From Rhabdophis nuchalis (Eukaryota; Chordata; Lepidosauria; Squamata; Natricidae): a stretch of 64,000 nucleotides of DNA. Below, piece by piece: positions 1 to 10,832 of the stretch. Position 1 is the stretch's first letter. Each line of letters begins with the position of its first letter. The notes below the pieces were generated by a model. The model made no database searches and was not told the DNA's origin. It was given only the letters and a program-made list of their open reading frames with translations. The DNA is taken from contig CM077645.1 of the NCBI GenBank assembly GCA_039707465.1, positions 141,379,503 through 141,443,502 of the forward strand, in the 5' to 3' direction. The translations under genes were made by a program, and so were the position numbers.

Positions 1-3000
1 AGTGACCAGTGATGATCAATTTCATTGACTCCCCAAAAAGTTTTGGACAGCAAATACAGAGGGTCATGGTGGAAACTATCAGAAATTATGGCATTGCCCA
101 TCAATATATCAACATTTTTTGAGTCTGTATCTGAATTTCACTTCCTGTGTAAGGATCTACAAGAACTCTAACTTTTTCAGCATCATCACTGAAGTTCAAG
201 ATTGTGTTCTATCACAATTTTTGTTCCTTCTGATTTTGAACATGTATGAGAAGAGGTACAAACTAATTGAACTTTGGAATTCCATAGAAAGATAGTTCTA
301 GTTTACAGACCTTTCATACATTGATATCACACTAGCAGAAACCAGGGTAAGTCTGTAAGACACAACTAACAAACTGGAAACATAGGCCTCCAAAATTAGA
401 CTACAGATTAGTATCACCAAAGCAAAGGTGATACAAATGAGAAATGTGAGAAGAACCAAACCTCCTTGTCAGGTGGAAATATGTCAAGGAAGTAGAGTAC
501 TTTACCTATCTGGAAAGAATATTTTGTAGTGATGGAAATGCTGAGCTAAGCCTCAAATCCAAGACAGGGCAGGGGAAGATATCATTTCTATCAACTCTAA
601 TAATGCGTCAATGTACTGCCTCTATTATTTGCAATTAAAAAAGATTTTCACAAATGTTCAGCAGGCTACAATTATTACAAGAAATACTAGAATCTAGTAT
701 TAACAAATGTGTAATTGTAAAAACAAGAAAAAAGTTGACTATACACCAAGTTTTTCTACAATATATATTTAAACTGTAAGGATTCATGAGGCTCTATTTT
801 TTTCTTGACTTATTTCAAGGAATAATAAATACAAGTCCAATTCAAGTATACTGTTTAACCTATGGAAATTAGGCACATTAAGGATAGACCTGCATGTACC
901 AGCCTAATTCCTCTTAAATATATTTATGTTCCTTTTCATCCATATTTCTGTAGACCTGAATAAGGTCTTGTAAATCAGACCTGGATGGATCATCAAGATG
1001 TTCTGCAGCTAGAAATATAGAAAAAGTAATAAATCCATATGTAGGAGATCAACCTGAAAGGCCCTTTGGTTCTTGTGCCATTTAGTTGATAGCTAAAAAT
1101 TAATTTTACCATGAAGTTTAGATAGTTCTGTGAAAAAATACATTTTTCCATTAAATGATTTAGTCACTGCATGTTCACGTGATATAAAATCGAGTAATTT
1201 AAGAATTCAGGAAGCTAAAACCTTTTCAAAATGTGGTTCATGTACTGTTCCAGATTTGTTATAGTAGGCCTTGAATTCTTTCAAAAGACTCACTTCCTTT
1301 CTGAGAAGGTACTCTCCATACATTGTCATGCCATTTTAATTGCTGCCTAGTATTATAAATAATAATTGCTTAAATTCATCTGCTTGGGCTATTCAAACAG
1401 CTTTATTAGCAGAGCACTCCAAAACTGGGAGATCTTTGCAGATTTAAAAAGGAATATAGAAAGAAGTGTACAATCAGTTCTCGAGACTTCATCAAAGGCA
1501 TATTTGAACTGTTTAATCTGTCTCTGAGTTAGTGTTATGCTTCCCCCTCTCCTTCCATTTCCCTTTCTCCCTCTCCTCGCCCTCTCTCCCTTCCCCTCTC
1601 TAATGTATGTATGAGTTATTTGGACGATCTGAGAGCTGAGAATGAAACTTTTCTACCTTAAGTGACTGGGAAAAAAATGAAATTGTGAACTTAGATCATT
1701 TCCAAGTAGAAAGGAAAAGAAATATAGTGGTATTAGGTTTTTTTTTTTAAAAAAAATTATGTCTGCCAGATTTCAGATCAACAACCTTCTATTTGAAAGA
1801 CAAGAATTATAATCATTATTATAGCTTAAGGTTCAATATGGCCTCTCCTCAATACATTCTACTCCACTGATTTAAATTCATGATGACAAGAAGTTTTGCC
1901 TTGACATAAAATCTAATATTCAATTTCCTATATGCTATATTGTAGTTTTCGAATAGTGCCTTTTGTAGAACTATGAGGCGGGGAGAATGAAAGAGCTATA
2001 GTTTCCTAACACTCAAATATGAAGCAATTAAGGGTGTGATATTACAGTTTTTCCTTCTCCAACTCATCTGTTTTTGGCCAATATTTTATAAAGTTATTTC
2101 CATAGAAGTAATTTGCTCTTATTTGATGATGCCAAGATTTGCAATATAAAAAGATGACAGTATTGTGGAATCATATAAATGCTGCCTTGGATAGATCCCA
2201 ATTCCTGTAGAATACACAATATATTGCCTTAGCTTTAATACTGACAATATCCAACTTTTCATCCTAGACCCAACTTTCACAGCTGTTAGAGTATCCACAA
2301 ATATTCAGGGGTGATCTCCCTCTTCTCCTTCAGGTGACACACTTCCATGTTGACCCACCAACATTTCCACGTGGTGAATCTTCGCTCAGAAACAGAAATA
2401 ATCCACAATTTATTTTTTCCATGTCAATCTCCCTTTAACCCATATGATGTATTATTAAAAAGCAAACTTGTCATCCTCAGAAAAGAACAGCATGTTTGAA
2501 GCCAACCATGACACAATCTATTTGTTATTCCCTTACACTTTTGTTCTGCACTGCTTCTCTTTCATAAGGGTACGAAGGTTAATAAATATATTTACTTTAA
2601 ATTGAGTCTTGTTGAAAATGACAAAAGTTTGAATACTGCTGTCATATGCATGTCACTTATTAATGCTTAACATAATTTCCCACTGAGCTGTCTTTTTCTA
2701 TTCCTCTTATCTCTTTACCAAATGCAAATGAAGTAATTATCTAGTTAAATTCTGAACAGCATTATTCATTTGAGAAATCTGTACTTTGAAGTGCAAAGGA
2801 AGCATTTTCCCCCCCACCTTTGGCACTTTACAATAAACTCATTTTGATTTAAATTGATTGCTGTGGGATTATCTCGGAGTCATTAAAATATTGCTGTATT
2901 GACATTTGCTAATGTCTTTAATTAGCATTTTCAAATTTCAAGGTTTGGTATTAAACATGCATAGATATGACTTCCTATAGCCAGTGGATTACACAAAAAA

Positions 3001-3659
3001 CAATACATTTCTGTCAGTGAAATTAATTCTGCTGTTCATAAGATAACACGTGGTGTTTTTCTCAAAGATCTCTCTCCTGCCAGTAGATATTGTTGCCCAG
3101 TTTCTATTACAAAGCTTGCTCAAGAAAAGCTTCAATGCTATGGGCAGATTTACTGATACAATATTAAAATGTCCAAATGATATTTGTGCATGTCTTCCTA
3201 GTCTATTCTGCAACTAGGTTTTTTTTTCTAGAAAGCTGTTTTAGGGATGAAGTACGAATCTGTGGCTCAAGGCCACCTCCCAATCTTCTGTGTGAGAAAG
3301 AGCTATAAGTGCAACTGACAGTGTGAGTTTCTCATCCAAGGAGCCCAAATTATATACAATCTAAAATAAGTTGGTCTGCTCTTAGCAAACTACAGCTCTT
3401 CACATTTTTCCTAGCCAAGAGCAGCACACAGCAAATATCCAGTAAAGATTTAATAGTTTCTGTTATAGACCACTGATGTCTCCAAAAAGCGTGGAGAAGC
3501 TATACTGGAAAAACATTCCATTCATTTACAAGTGCAAGGATATTGAGACAAGAAATGGTCCCCTCTAGAATCATGGAGGGAATCATATTCTAGAAGGCTC
3601 ATGACATCTTCTTTGAGATATTCACTAGGTTCGCCATGCAGGCACACAAAGCCTTTTAA
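1..3659. other. AT-rich non-coding sequence, no gene seen
   Basis: I see no convincing coding region, RNA gene or recognisable mobile element here. The only open frames are short and without family signatures. A pyrimidine-rich patch lies around 1,540-1,600. A short stretch near 420-600 reads weakly like decayed reverse transcriptase but is too degraded to call. Confidence 0.6.
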
Positions 3660-4140
3660 CTGGAAGAGATCCTGAAGCATATGGACATACACAACAAACA
3701 ACCCAAGAGAAAACTAACACATTGTTCCCAGCAATGCCTGCCTCTGTCTTTGCCTTTAAAATGGACACCTAATATCAAAAACATAATTAAAAAAGCACAA
3801 CAAAATGTTTGTTCTGCACCAACTCAGAAAGCTCCTTCTGCCGAAGGAGCTGCTGATACAGTTCTACAGAGGAATTATTGAGTATGTCATCTGCACCTCT
3901 ATAACTGTCTGGTTTGATTCTGCAATCCAACAAGACAGAAACAGACTTCAGAGGATAATTAGGATTAAAAAAAAGAATTGCAGAAAAAACAATTACTACC
4001 AACCTGCCTTCCATTGTGGATCTGTACACTACACGAGTCAAAAAGTGGCTGCATATTTAAGGCTGCATTACTATTACTATTAGTATTCTAATCGTTCCTA
4101 TCACACATCTCCTCCCACTTATGACTGTAACTTTGTTCTT
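3660..4140 (+). mobile_element. Rex1-like non-LTR retrotransposon, 3' fragment (decayed)
   Basis: The plus strand keeps pieces of the C-terminal region found downstream of reverse transcriptase in Rex1/Babar-group LINEs. One frame has an IKKAQQ block (about 3,786-3,800). Another, from 3,805, has RKLLLPKELLIQFYRGIIE followed by SITVWFDSA and QDRNRLQRIIR. The frames are offset, so the copy carries frameshifts. The following bases (about 4,100-4,138, ending in cacttatgactgtaactttg) match the 3'UTR style I associate with this family. The 5' part, including endonuclease and RT, is absent. It may belong to the same broad family as the deletion derivative at 29.3-30.1 kb, but the two share no overlapping segment to test this. 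The family call is from memory of conserved blocks. Confidence 0.65.
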
Positions 4141-4526
4141 CCTAAGCAGTCTGGCTGACCTCCATTGTGCCTGCCTTTCCTCTGCCCTGTGTGTTTTTGG
4201 TTCAGTGCAGAAGGTAGCTCCTCCTCCTCTTCATTACAAGATGAACTGCCACTACAAGAATTCTGCCACTACAAGGATTCTCTTTTGGCTGGCCGTTCAG
4301 AGCCATTAATCAGTTCCTGATGTGCCAGGAATGAGTTCCTCCTCCCTTGAGCTGAATGTGGGGAATCATCCCAGAGAGACATCACAATAGGATAGTTAGT
4401 TCAGTGAATTAGGGAGTCTGAGCTACTTTTGAAAGTTATCCAGCCATTTTAAAGTTAAAAATGTTTTGCAGAGTTGCAAAGTAAGGAAGATGCTTGACAG
4501 AAATATCCAGGAACCATTATCTAGAT

Positions 4527-4656
4527 CAGTGTTTCTCAACCTCAGCAACTTTAAAACTTTTTGATTTCAATTCCCAGAATTCCCCCAACCAGTAACTAGG
4601 GGAATTCTGTGAGTTGAAGTCCACATATTTTAAAGTTGCGAGATTGAGTAGCACTG
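4527..4656. mobile_element. hAT-type MITE (130 bp, partly palindromic)
   Basis: The element begins CAGTGTTTCTCAACCTC and ends GAGTAGCACTG, and its two halves are imperfect inverted repeats centred on an aattcccc/ggggaatt core. It is flanked by an 8-bp target duplication, atctagat (4,519-4,526) and acctagat (4,657-4,664), with one mismatch. Eight-bp duplications and CAGTG..CACTG ends are typical of hAT elements. It has no coding capacity. Confidence 0.8.
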
Positions 4657-4664
4657 ACCTAGAT

Positions 4665-6682
4665 AATGGTTCCTGCATGTTTCCACCAAGCATCTTCCTT
4701 ATTCTGCAACTCTTGGTCACAGATACTATAACCAATGACATTTTCCTAGTATTAAATGCTATATGAGAAGAAAATGCTTCCTTTTCAGTTACCCTTGGTT
4801 ATTGCATTTTCATAAAGCTTAGTGGGTTTTTTTTAAAATCAAAATTGGAGTATGGATATGGAAAGAGTGAAATTCCTTGTGATCTCACAGAGCATTAGAC
4901 CTGCCAAATTCCAGTAGCTGCTGTAAAACATTCTGTTTTACAGGAAAAGCTAAGTATGGACATAGTCTGTTATTCAATTTAGTGTCACTTTAAAGATGAA
5001 TAAGGGATGTTTTACTTTTTTAAAAGATAAATACCAAACATTGAATCTTATGCTACTCCAGCATTTCTGCAGGAAGCTCTGTGACCACAAAATACAAATT
5101 TTGCACTGGGGGAGTTTTGACTCTCCAACAGGTGTGAGGTGTTCTTTTTAATTAAAGGAAAAAACACTCTTCGTCTTCCTTAAACATAAGTTGTTAAGAT
5201 ATTCAGCAAGCACTGTCTGAAAACTGTATCAAAATTATGTCTTCTGCCCTGATATTTTTACTGATTAGAGGTTCGCCATTCACCCAATCTTGCATGAATT
5301 GCTGAAAACACTTAAAAATAGCAGACTGGAATTAATGTCAGAGTGATTTTAGAGTCACTGTGTGTGACTAGGGCAGTTATATAAATTTGGTTAATAAATA
5401 AATAATTGGGGAATGATGTCTTGTGACAGGATAGTTTCAATTGACAGAAATTTATGTTGATCTTTAAGGACCACCAGATTCGCTTCCCCTTTCCATATCT
5501 TTCCACATTAACTGTAACTTACTAGAGACAGATTTAGTTTTAAAAATGTATCAATTTTTAAGAATCTTCATTACTTCTTCATATATTACTTAGTAGGCAT
5601 TATAAGATACGAAAATTGCATGTGCAAAAGAATTAGGGGATTCACTATCTGGAGAGTAAACCATTCCTCCATTACTATTGGGAAGTTAATTTTGATTCCA
5701 ATCACTCTGAAAATCATTTTAGTTTTTTTAAATTATGATTATTATCAGCATATGTTTTCATAACTCTGTCATTTTGCAAGAACTCCTACATTAATAGGCA
5801 CAGTTCTGCCTCCCCCACTTCATAATAGGAAGTTATTCACGTTAGCATTGAGAATGATTAGTGCCGTAAATCTATTTCCTATTCCACAAGTCACTTTACA
5901 GATGTGTAGAGAGAAAACAATCTGAGAGGAACTGAATTAGAATTTTTGAAGGCTAGTATAACGGTTTGCTCAGAGATGACACTTCCACTTAAGCAAAACA
6001 AAACAATTAGCCTAGTATATTGATTCATAAATAGTGAACGACTCTCCCATCTTAACTCCTTCTCCAGGCAATGCTGTGCTGAGGCAGCCCAAATGAAGAG
6101 ATGAAATGAACAGCTGCCCTTTGAATTTTGGGATGAAAATCCACAGGCCAAGAGCTGTTTAAATTGGAGTGTTGTTATGATAAACGTGTATCTAGGGATG
6201 TATATCAAGGTCGGATTTTGAAATTGATTCAACCTCGCTAGAAGTTTTCTGACCCTGATCCAACTAAAAACATTGCATTTTGACTTTCAAAAGTCAAAGG
6301 TTGAAATGAAATATTTTGAGGTTGGAACATTTCCAGTAATGTTGGAGGAGCATCGAAATATTTCCATTGAGATGCAGATAAACTGCTCCAAGTTTGAAAT
6401 GTTTTGCACATCTTTATATTGAACGGTAAATTGGGCAAATGGAAGCCACATTCAAAAGGTCTTTCCTATTCCCTGTTCTTTTATTCTATCAGTGAAATCC
6501 CCCTTCATCCTGGGCCCAATGTTTGGGAAGCCACACTCTGCGTATCACAAGCCAGGACAAAGGGTGTGTGATGGAGGAGTAACACCTTCTTAAAAAACCT
6601 TGGTCCAGCTGGCCCGGCTGGTAGGACCTCATAAGGGCCCCATTCCAGGGTTACAGGAGAAGACGATCAATGGTTTGGAAAG
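4665..6682. other. AT-rich non-coding sequence, no gene seen
   Basis: There are no supported coding regions, RNA genes or recognisable repeats in this stretch. Short open frames near 5.3 and 5.9-6.4 kb lack family signatures or codon structure and look accidental. Confidence 0.55.
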
Positions 6683-9600
6683 AAGAATAATAATAATAAT
6701 AATAATAATTTAATTTTATAACCCGCTCTCTCTCCCCAAGGGGACTCGAGGCGGGGCACAGGCAATTAAAAATACAAAGAACAAAATACAGAATACAAAC
6801 TACAAAATTAAAAGTGAATTAAATTATCCCTGCGCTAAAACCCATATGCTAAACTAAAAATTACCCCTAAAAACCCCTAACCTAAAAAGAGACTACCCAA
6901 GGCCGGCCAGGCGAAAAAAGTGTGTCTTTAATTTTAAGCGGAAGGAGCGGAGGTCCGTGGTTGTCCTAATATCGGGGGGAAGGTCGTTCCAGAGGGCTGG
7001 GCCCGCCACAGAGAAGGCCCTTCCCCTGGGCGTCGCCCGCTGACAAAGTCTAGTGGACGGCACCCGGAGCAGTCCCTCTCTGTGGGAGCGTATCGGCCGT
7101 GAGGATGTATGAGGCAGGATCCGATCCCGCAGATAACTAGGTCCCGAGCCATGGAGCGCTTTGAAGATGATAATTAACACCTTGAAGCGCACCCGGAAGA
7201 CGACAGGTAGCCAGTGCAGCTCGCGCAAGAGCGGTGTTACTTGGGCAAACCTAGAGGTGCCCATAATTGCTCGCGCGGCTGCGTTCTGGACCAACTGAAG
7301 CCTCCGGGTGCACCTCAAGGGGAGCCCCATGTAGAGAGAGTTGCAATAATCCAGTCGGGATGTCACGAGAGCATGAGTGACTGTGCGAAGGGCGTCCCGA
7401 TCCAATAGGGGGCGCAACTGGCGTACCAGGCGGACCTGGTAAAACGCCCTCCTGGCCACGGCTGTCACTTGATCTTCCATGGACAGCCGGGTATCCAGGA
7501 GGACACCCAAGTTGCGCGCCCCATCCACAGGGGCAAGATGTTCGCCCCCTATGGCCAGAGATGGAATCATCTGGTTGAATCGGGCAGCCGGAAACCACAG
7601 CCACTCGGTCTTGGTCGGGTTGAGCCTGAGTCCGTTACTTCCCATCCAGGTCCGCACGGCTTCCAGGCACTGGCACATCACCGCTACGGCATCGTTGGGG
7701 TGGTTTGGGGTAGATATGTACAGCTGGGTGTCATCAGCGTACAGATGGTACTCTACCCCAAAACCACGGATGATCTCACCCAGCGGCTTCATATATGCAT
7801 TAAACAGGAGAGGCGAGAGGACCGACCCCTGAGGCACCCCACATGTGAGGGGTCTCGAGGTCGACCTCTGCCCTCCTGCCAACACAAATTGCGATCGGCC
7901 AGAGAGGTAGGAGGAGAACCACCGTAACACGGTGCCTCCCACCCCCAACCCCCCCAGCCGATGCAATAGGATACCATGGTCGATGGTATCGAAAGCCGCC
8001 GAGAGGTCTAATAGGACCAGGATGGAGGAACAACCCCCATCTCTGGCCCTCCAGAGATCATCGACCAACGCGACCAATGCCGTCTCGGTGCTATGCCCGG
8101 GCCGAAAGCCGGACTGGCGCGGGTCTAGATAATCAACTTCCTCCAGGTGACGGGGAAACTGTTGTGCCACCACACTCTCAACAACCTTCGCCAAAAAGGG
8201 AAGGTTGGAGACTGGACGGTAGTTGTTTAAAAGAGCTGGATCCAAAGAGGGCTTCTTGAGGAGGGGCCTCACCATAGCCTCTTTTAGGGAAGCAGGCAAG
8301 GAACCCTCACTCAAGGATGCGTTGATAACCTCTTGGAGCCAGCCTCGTGTCACCTCCCAGGATGCCAGTACAAGCCAGGAGGGACACGGGTCCAATAAAC
8401 ATGTGGTGGCTCGCAGTCGCCCACGTAACCTGTCCATATCATCGGAAGCAACGGAGTCAAACTCCTCCCAAACAAGATCCGCCTCGCGGCACTCCACTGG
8501 ACCAGCAATGGGGGCTAGCTCGTTCTGTATCTGAGCGATTTTCTCCTGCAGAAAAGTCACAAATTCCTCTGCTCTACCCTGTAGTGGGGCTTCCCGCACC
8601 CTCTGTTGAAGGAGGGAGCGGGTCACCCTAAACAGGGCGGCAGGGCGGTTTTCTGCGGATGCTATGAGAGTGGCACAATGATGACGTTTGGCCACTCTCA
8701 GCGCCACAATGTAAGTCCGTAAATGGGCTCTTACCTGTGTCCGGTCAGATTCAGATCGAGTATACCTCCATCTTCTCTCTAGGCATCTCTTGTGGCGTTT
8801 CATCACCCTTAGCTCCTCGGTAAACCAAGGAGCCAGGGTGGCTCGCCGCCGCAAGAGAGGCCGCAAGGGCGCGACCCGATCCAAGGCTCCCACGGCCGCA
8901 GTATTCCATGCGGCCACGAGGTCCTCCATCGGGGCGCGGGTCAGGGGTACAGGAAGTGGCCCAAGCGCCGCCTGGAACCCGTCAGGGTCCATCAGGCGCC
9001 TGGGGCGGAACCAGATAGGTGACTCAGGTTCCGCCTCCCCGCGGTGGGGAGTAGCGGTTGGAAAGTCGAGCCGGAGAAGTGAGTGGTCTGACCATGACAA
9101 GGGTGTGATGACTATATCCCCTGTACCCAGATCACTCTTCCATTGGCCTGAGACAAAGATGAGATCCGGTGTGTGTCCACCCTCGTGGGTGGGGCCTTGA
9201 ATTAATTGGGTCAGGTCCATGGCCGTCATGGAAGCCATGAACTCCCGAGCTACCGCGGATGATTCGCCCACCGATGGCAGATTAAAGTCCCCCATGACCA
9301 AAAGTCTGGGGGTCTCAACTGCCATCGTAGCGATCACCTCGAGGAGCTCGGGCAGGGCTGCTGCTACATAGCGGGGAGCCAGGTATACAACCAGCACGCC
9401 CAACTGCCTCCCTAGGCCCCACTTCACGCAGAGGGACTCACAACCGGTGGTCTGTGGCACAATGGTCTCTCTCGGCTCAAGACCTTCCCTAATAATAACC
9501 GCTACCCCACCACCCCTGCCTAGGGCCCGGGGCTGATGAAAAGCGCGGTAACCTGGTGGGCACATTTCAACGAGGGGGAGTCCTCCCTCGTGGCCCAACC

Positions 9601-9890
9601 AGGTCTCCGCAATTCCTACCAGGTCCGGCTCCCCCTCTGACACAAGGTCATGGATGAGGGGGGCTTTGTTGACAACGGACCTGGCGTTGCAAAACATCAG
9701 CCGCGGGCCCTGGCTCTGCACTCCCTGACCACCTAGCCTGCGGGGGTTGTGGCACCTGACCGTTTGCAACCAACGGCCGCGTGCCCCCAACCGGGAGGAT
9801 GAAACTTGTCTCCCCTCAGACCTGCCTCTCCCCACGACCCTGTTGATGGCTCTCAACCCCAATGGCAGATAAAGCACTAGAACCATATTC
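6683..9890 (-). mobile_element. CR1/L2-group LINE copy, 5'-truncated, ORF intact
   Basis: This is a minus-strand LINE whose 3' end lies at low coordinates. Its tail is an (ATT/AAT)n run at about 6,685-6,712, next to the family's 3' signature (read on the minus strand: cgcctcgagtccccttggg, then gagagagcgggttataaaa). The ORF covers nearly all the rest. Homology with the longer copy at 40.3-44.2 kb stops at about 9,860-9,890, so roughly the whole 5'UTR is missing. No target duplication is obvious, as is common for CR1/L2 insertions. The nearly undamaged ORF suggests a recent insertion. Confidence 0.88.
6893..9886 (-). CDS. LINE ORF2-type protein: AP endonuclease plus reverse transcriptase (997 aa)
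   Basis: The protein nicks chromosomal DNA and copies the element's own RNA at the nick (target-primed reverse transcription). Residues 61-280 form an apurinic-endonuclease-like domain: FCNARS (65-70), AETW (93-96), GDFN (199-202), the aspartate in HTPDLIF (238-244) and SDHS (266-269). The RT fills about 535-800: NYRPVSNL (555-562), SGFRPGHSTE (592-601), motif A AFDTID (630-635), [13 protein letters not shown] (683-695) and catalytic YADD (716-719). The C-terminal part, with RRLQLVQNAAARAI and WNDLPP, is typical of the CR1/L2 group. All catalytic residues are present and there is no internal stop. The first ATG lies in the last homologous 5' sequence, so the natural N-terminus may be slightly different. 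No ORF1 is visible upstream. It stands out as GC-rich against AT-rich flanks. Confidence 0.9.
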   Translation of the reverse strand: MVLVLYLPLGLRAINRVVGRGRSEGRQVSSSRLGARGRWLQTVRCHNPRRLGGQGVQSQGPRLMFCNARSVVNKAPLIHDLVSEGEPDLVGIAETWLGHEGGLPLVEMCPPGYRAFHQPRALGRGGGVAVIIREGLEPRETIVPQTTGCESLCVKWGLGRQLGVLVVYLAPRYVAAALPELLEVIATMAVETPRLLVMGDFNLPSVGESSAVAREFMASMTAMDLTQLIQGPTHEGGHTPDLIFVSGQWKSDLGTGDIVITPLSWSDHSLLRLDFPTATPHRGEAEPESPIWFRPRRLMDPDGFQAALGPLPVPLTRAPMEDLVAAWNTAAVGALDRVAPLRPLLRRRATLAPWFTEELRVMKRHKRCLERRWRYTRSESDRTQVRAHLRTYIVALRVAKRHHCATLIASAENRPAALFRVTRSLLQQRVREAPLQGRAEEFVTFLQEKIAQIQNELAPIAGPVECREADLVWEEFDSVASDDMDRLRGRLRATTCLLDPCPSWLVLASWEVTRGWLQEVINASLSEGSLPASLKEAMVRPLLKKPSLDPALLNNYRPVSNLPFLAKVVESVVAQQFPRHLEEVDYLDPRQSGFRPGHSTETALVALVDDLWRARDGGCSSILVLLDLSAAFDTIDHGILLHRLGGLGVGGTVLRWFSSYLSGRSQFVLAGGQRSTSRPLTCGVPQGSVLSPLLFNAYMKPLGEIIRGFGVEYHLYADDTQLYISTPNHPNDAVAVMCQCLEAVRTWMGSNGLRLNPTKTEWLWFPAARFNQMIPSLAIGGEHLAPVDGARNLGVLLDTRLSMEDQVTAVARRAFYQVRLVRQLRPLLDRDALRTVTHALVTSRLDYCNSLYMGLPLRCTRRLQLVQNAAARAIMGTSRFAQVTPLLRELHWLPVVFRVRFKVLIIIFKALHGSGPSYLRDRILPHTSSRPIRSHREGLLRVPSTRLCQRATPRGRAFSVAGPALWNDLPPDIRTTTDLRSFRLKLKTHFFRLAGLG

Positions 9891-10496
9891 TAGGAGAAGA
9901 GAAACTCTGATTACAAACCTCCACTGCCTTGTGACTATATCCACCACTGGAAAAGGCTTCAGGAGTCAACCTCGAGGCAAAATCTGGAGCTGGAGTTCCA
10001 TAAGCAGTTCATGACTGTGTACAACCACCTTCTTCTAAATCCTGCAACACAAATGGAACCAATCGTATCAGCTCTGCCATTCCATTGTACTATTTCAGTG
10101 ACATGGAGAGGTGGGATCTGCTGCTTGGGTAACAGTCTATCTCCATATTAATCTACCCAGGCCTCATGCTGGAGAGGACACTCATGCTTTGAATACAGCA
10201 TTGAAAGACACTCGTTCGGCAGGCTGAGGCAAAGTGGCAGTCCCAGAACAGGTGAAATCTGGAGGCTGGGCAGGGGTCATCTGCCCTCAATGTGGAAGGG
10301 ATTGCCATTCTCAAATTGGCCTTTTTAGCCACACCAGATGCTGTTTTAGGACCTCTTTCCAGAGCATGATACCATAGTCTTTTGAGACTGAAGGATGCCA
10401 ATGAAATGTCTCTTCGGAGAGCTGAACACTGAGAACTGTGATTCAGAAAATGGCCAGAAGAGGGAAAATCCCCTCCCCAAACCAAACAGAAACAAA
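9891..10496. other. Non-coding stretch, possibly old LINE debris
   Basis: No gene is supported. The sequence around 10,150-10,480 is more GC-rich than its surroundings and resembles decayed repeat DNA. A 110-codon minus-strand open frame (10,153-10,485) has no motif I can identify. Confidence 0.4.
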
Positions 10497-10600
10497 TAAT
10501 AATTGTCTGAGATGGATTGAGCTGAGAGACAGAGACTGGCCTAAAGTCATCCAGCTGACTTTCATACCTAAAGGAAACTTAGAACGTACAGTCCCTCAAT
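10497..10600 (-). mobile_element. Sauria-like SINE fragment
   Basis: Read on the minus strand, this has the SINE body order gatgactttaggccagtc, then tctgtctctcagctcaatcc, close to the ctttgggccagtcactctctctcagccc block of squamate SINEs. The tRNA-like head and the 3' tail are missing. Confidence 0.6.
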
Positions 10601-10771
10601 TTATAGTTTAGAATTTTAACCAATACATATCAAATTGGCTCTCAGCTAATGTCTATCGGTATCCAAGATACAAATTTCTACTGAAATAAATTGAAGACTG
10701 TGACTCCTGGAAATGATTTATTTGGTGTGTTTTTTAATTTATTTAGATGGAGTTAAAATAAATGTTTCCCT

Positions 10772-10832
10772 GGCCAATTATGTCCAATTCTACGACACAG
10801 AATCTGTGTCCTAGAATTGGACATAATTGGCC
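10772..10832. repeat. 61-bp near-perfect palindrome
   Basis: Two 30-base arms, starting ggccaattatgtccaattct, face each other with almost no spacer and one internal mismatch (acg against agg). The single strand would fold into a long hairpin. I see no target duplication. It may be a minimal MITE or a local inverted duplication. Confidence 0.85.

Noticed and set aside
420..600. Possible decayed reverse transcriptase
   Set aside because: The resemblance rests on a few residues across stops and cannot be separated from chance.
7214..9200. Several open frames of 60-152 codons opposite the 997-codon LINE ORF
   Set aside because: They are antisense shadows of a GC-rich coding region; similar shadows occur opposite every LINE copy in the window.
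10153..10485. 110-codon minus-strand frame as a gene
   Set aside because: No domain recognised; composition suggests repeat debris, and no family could be named.
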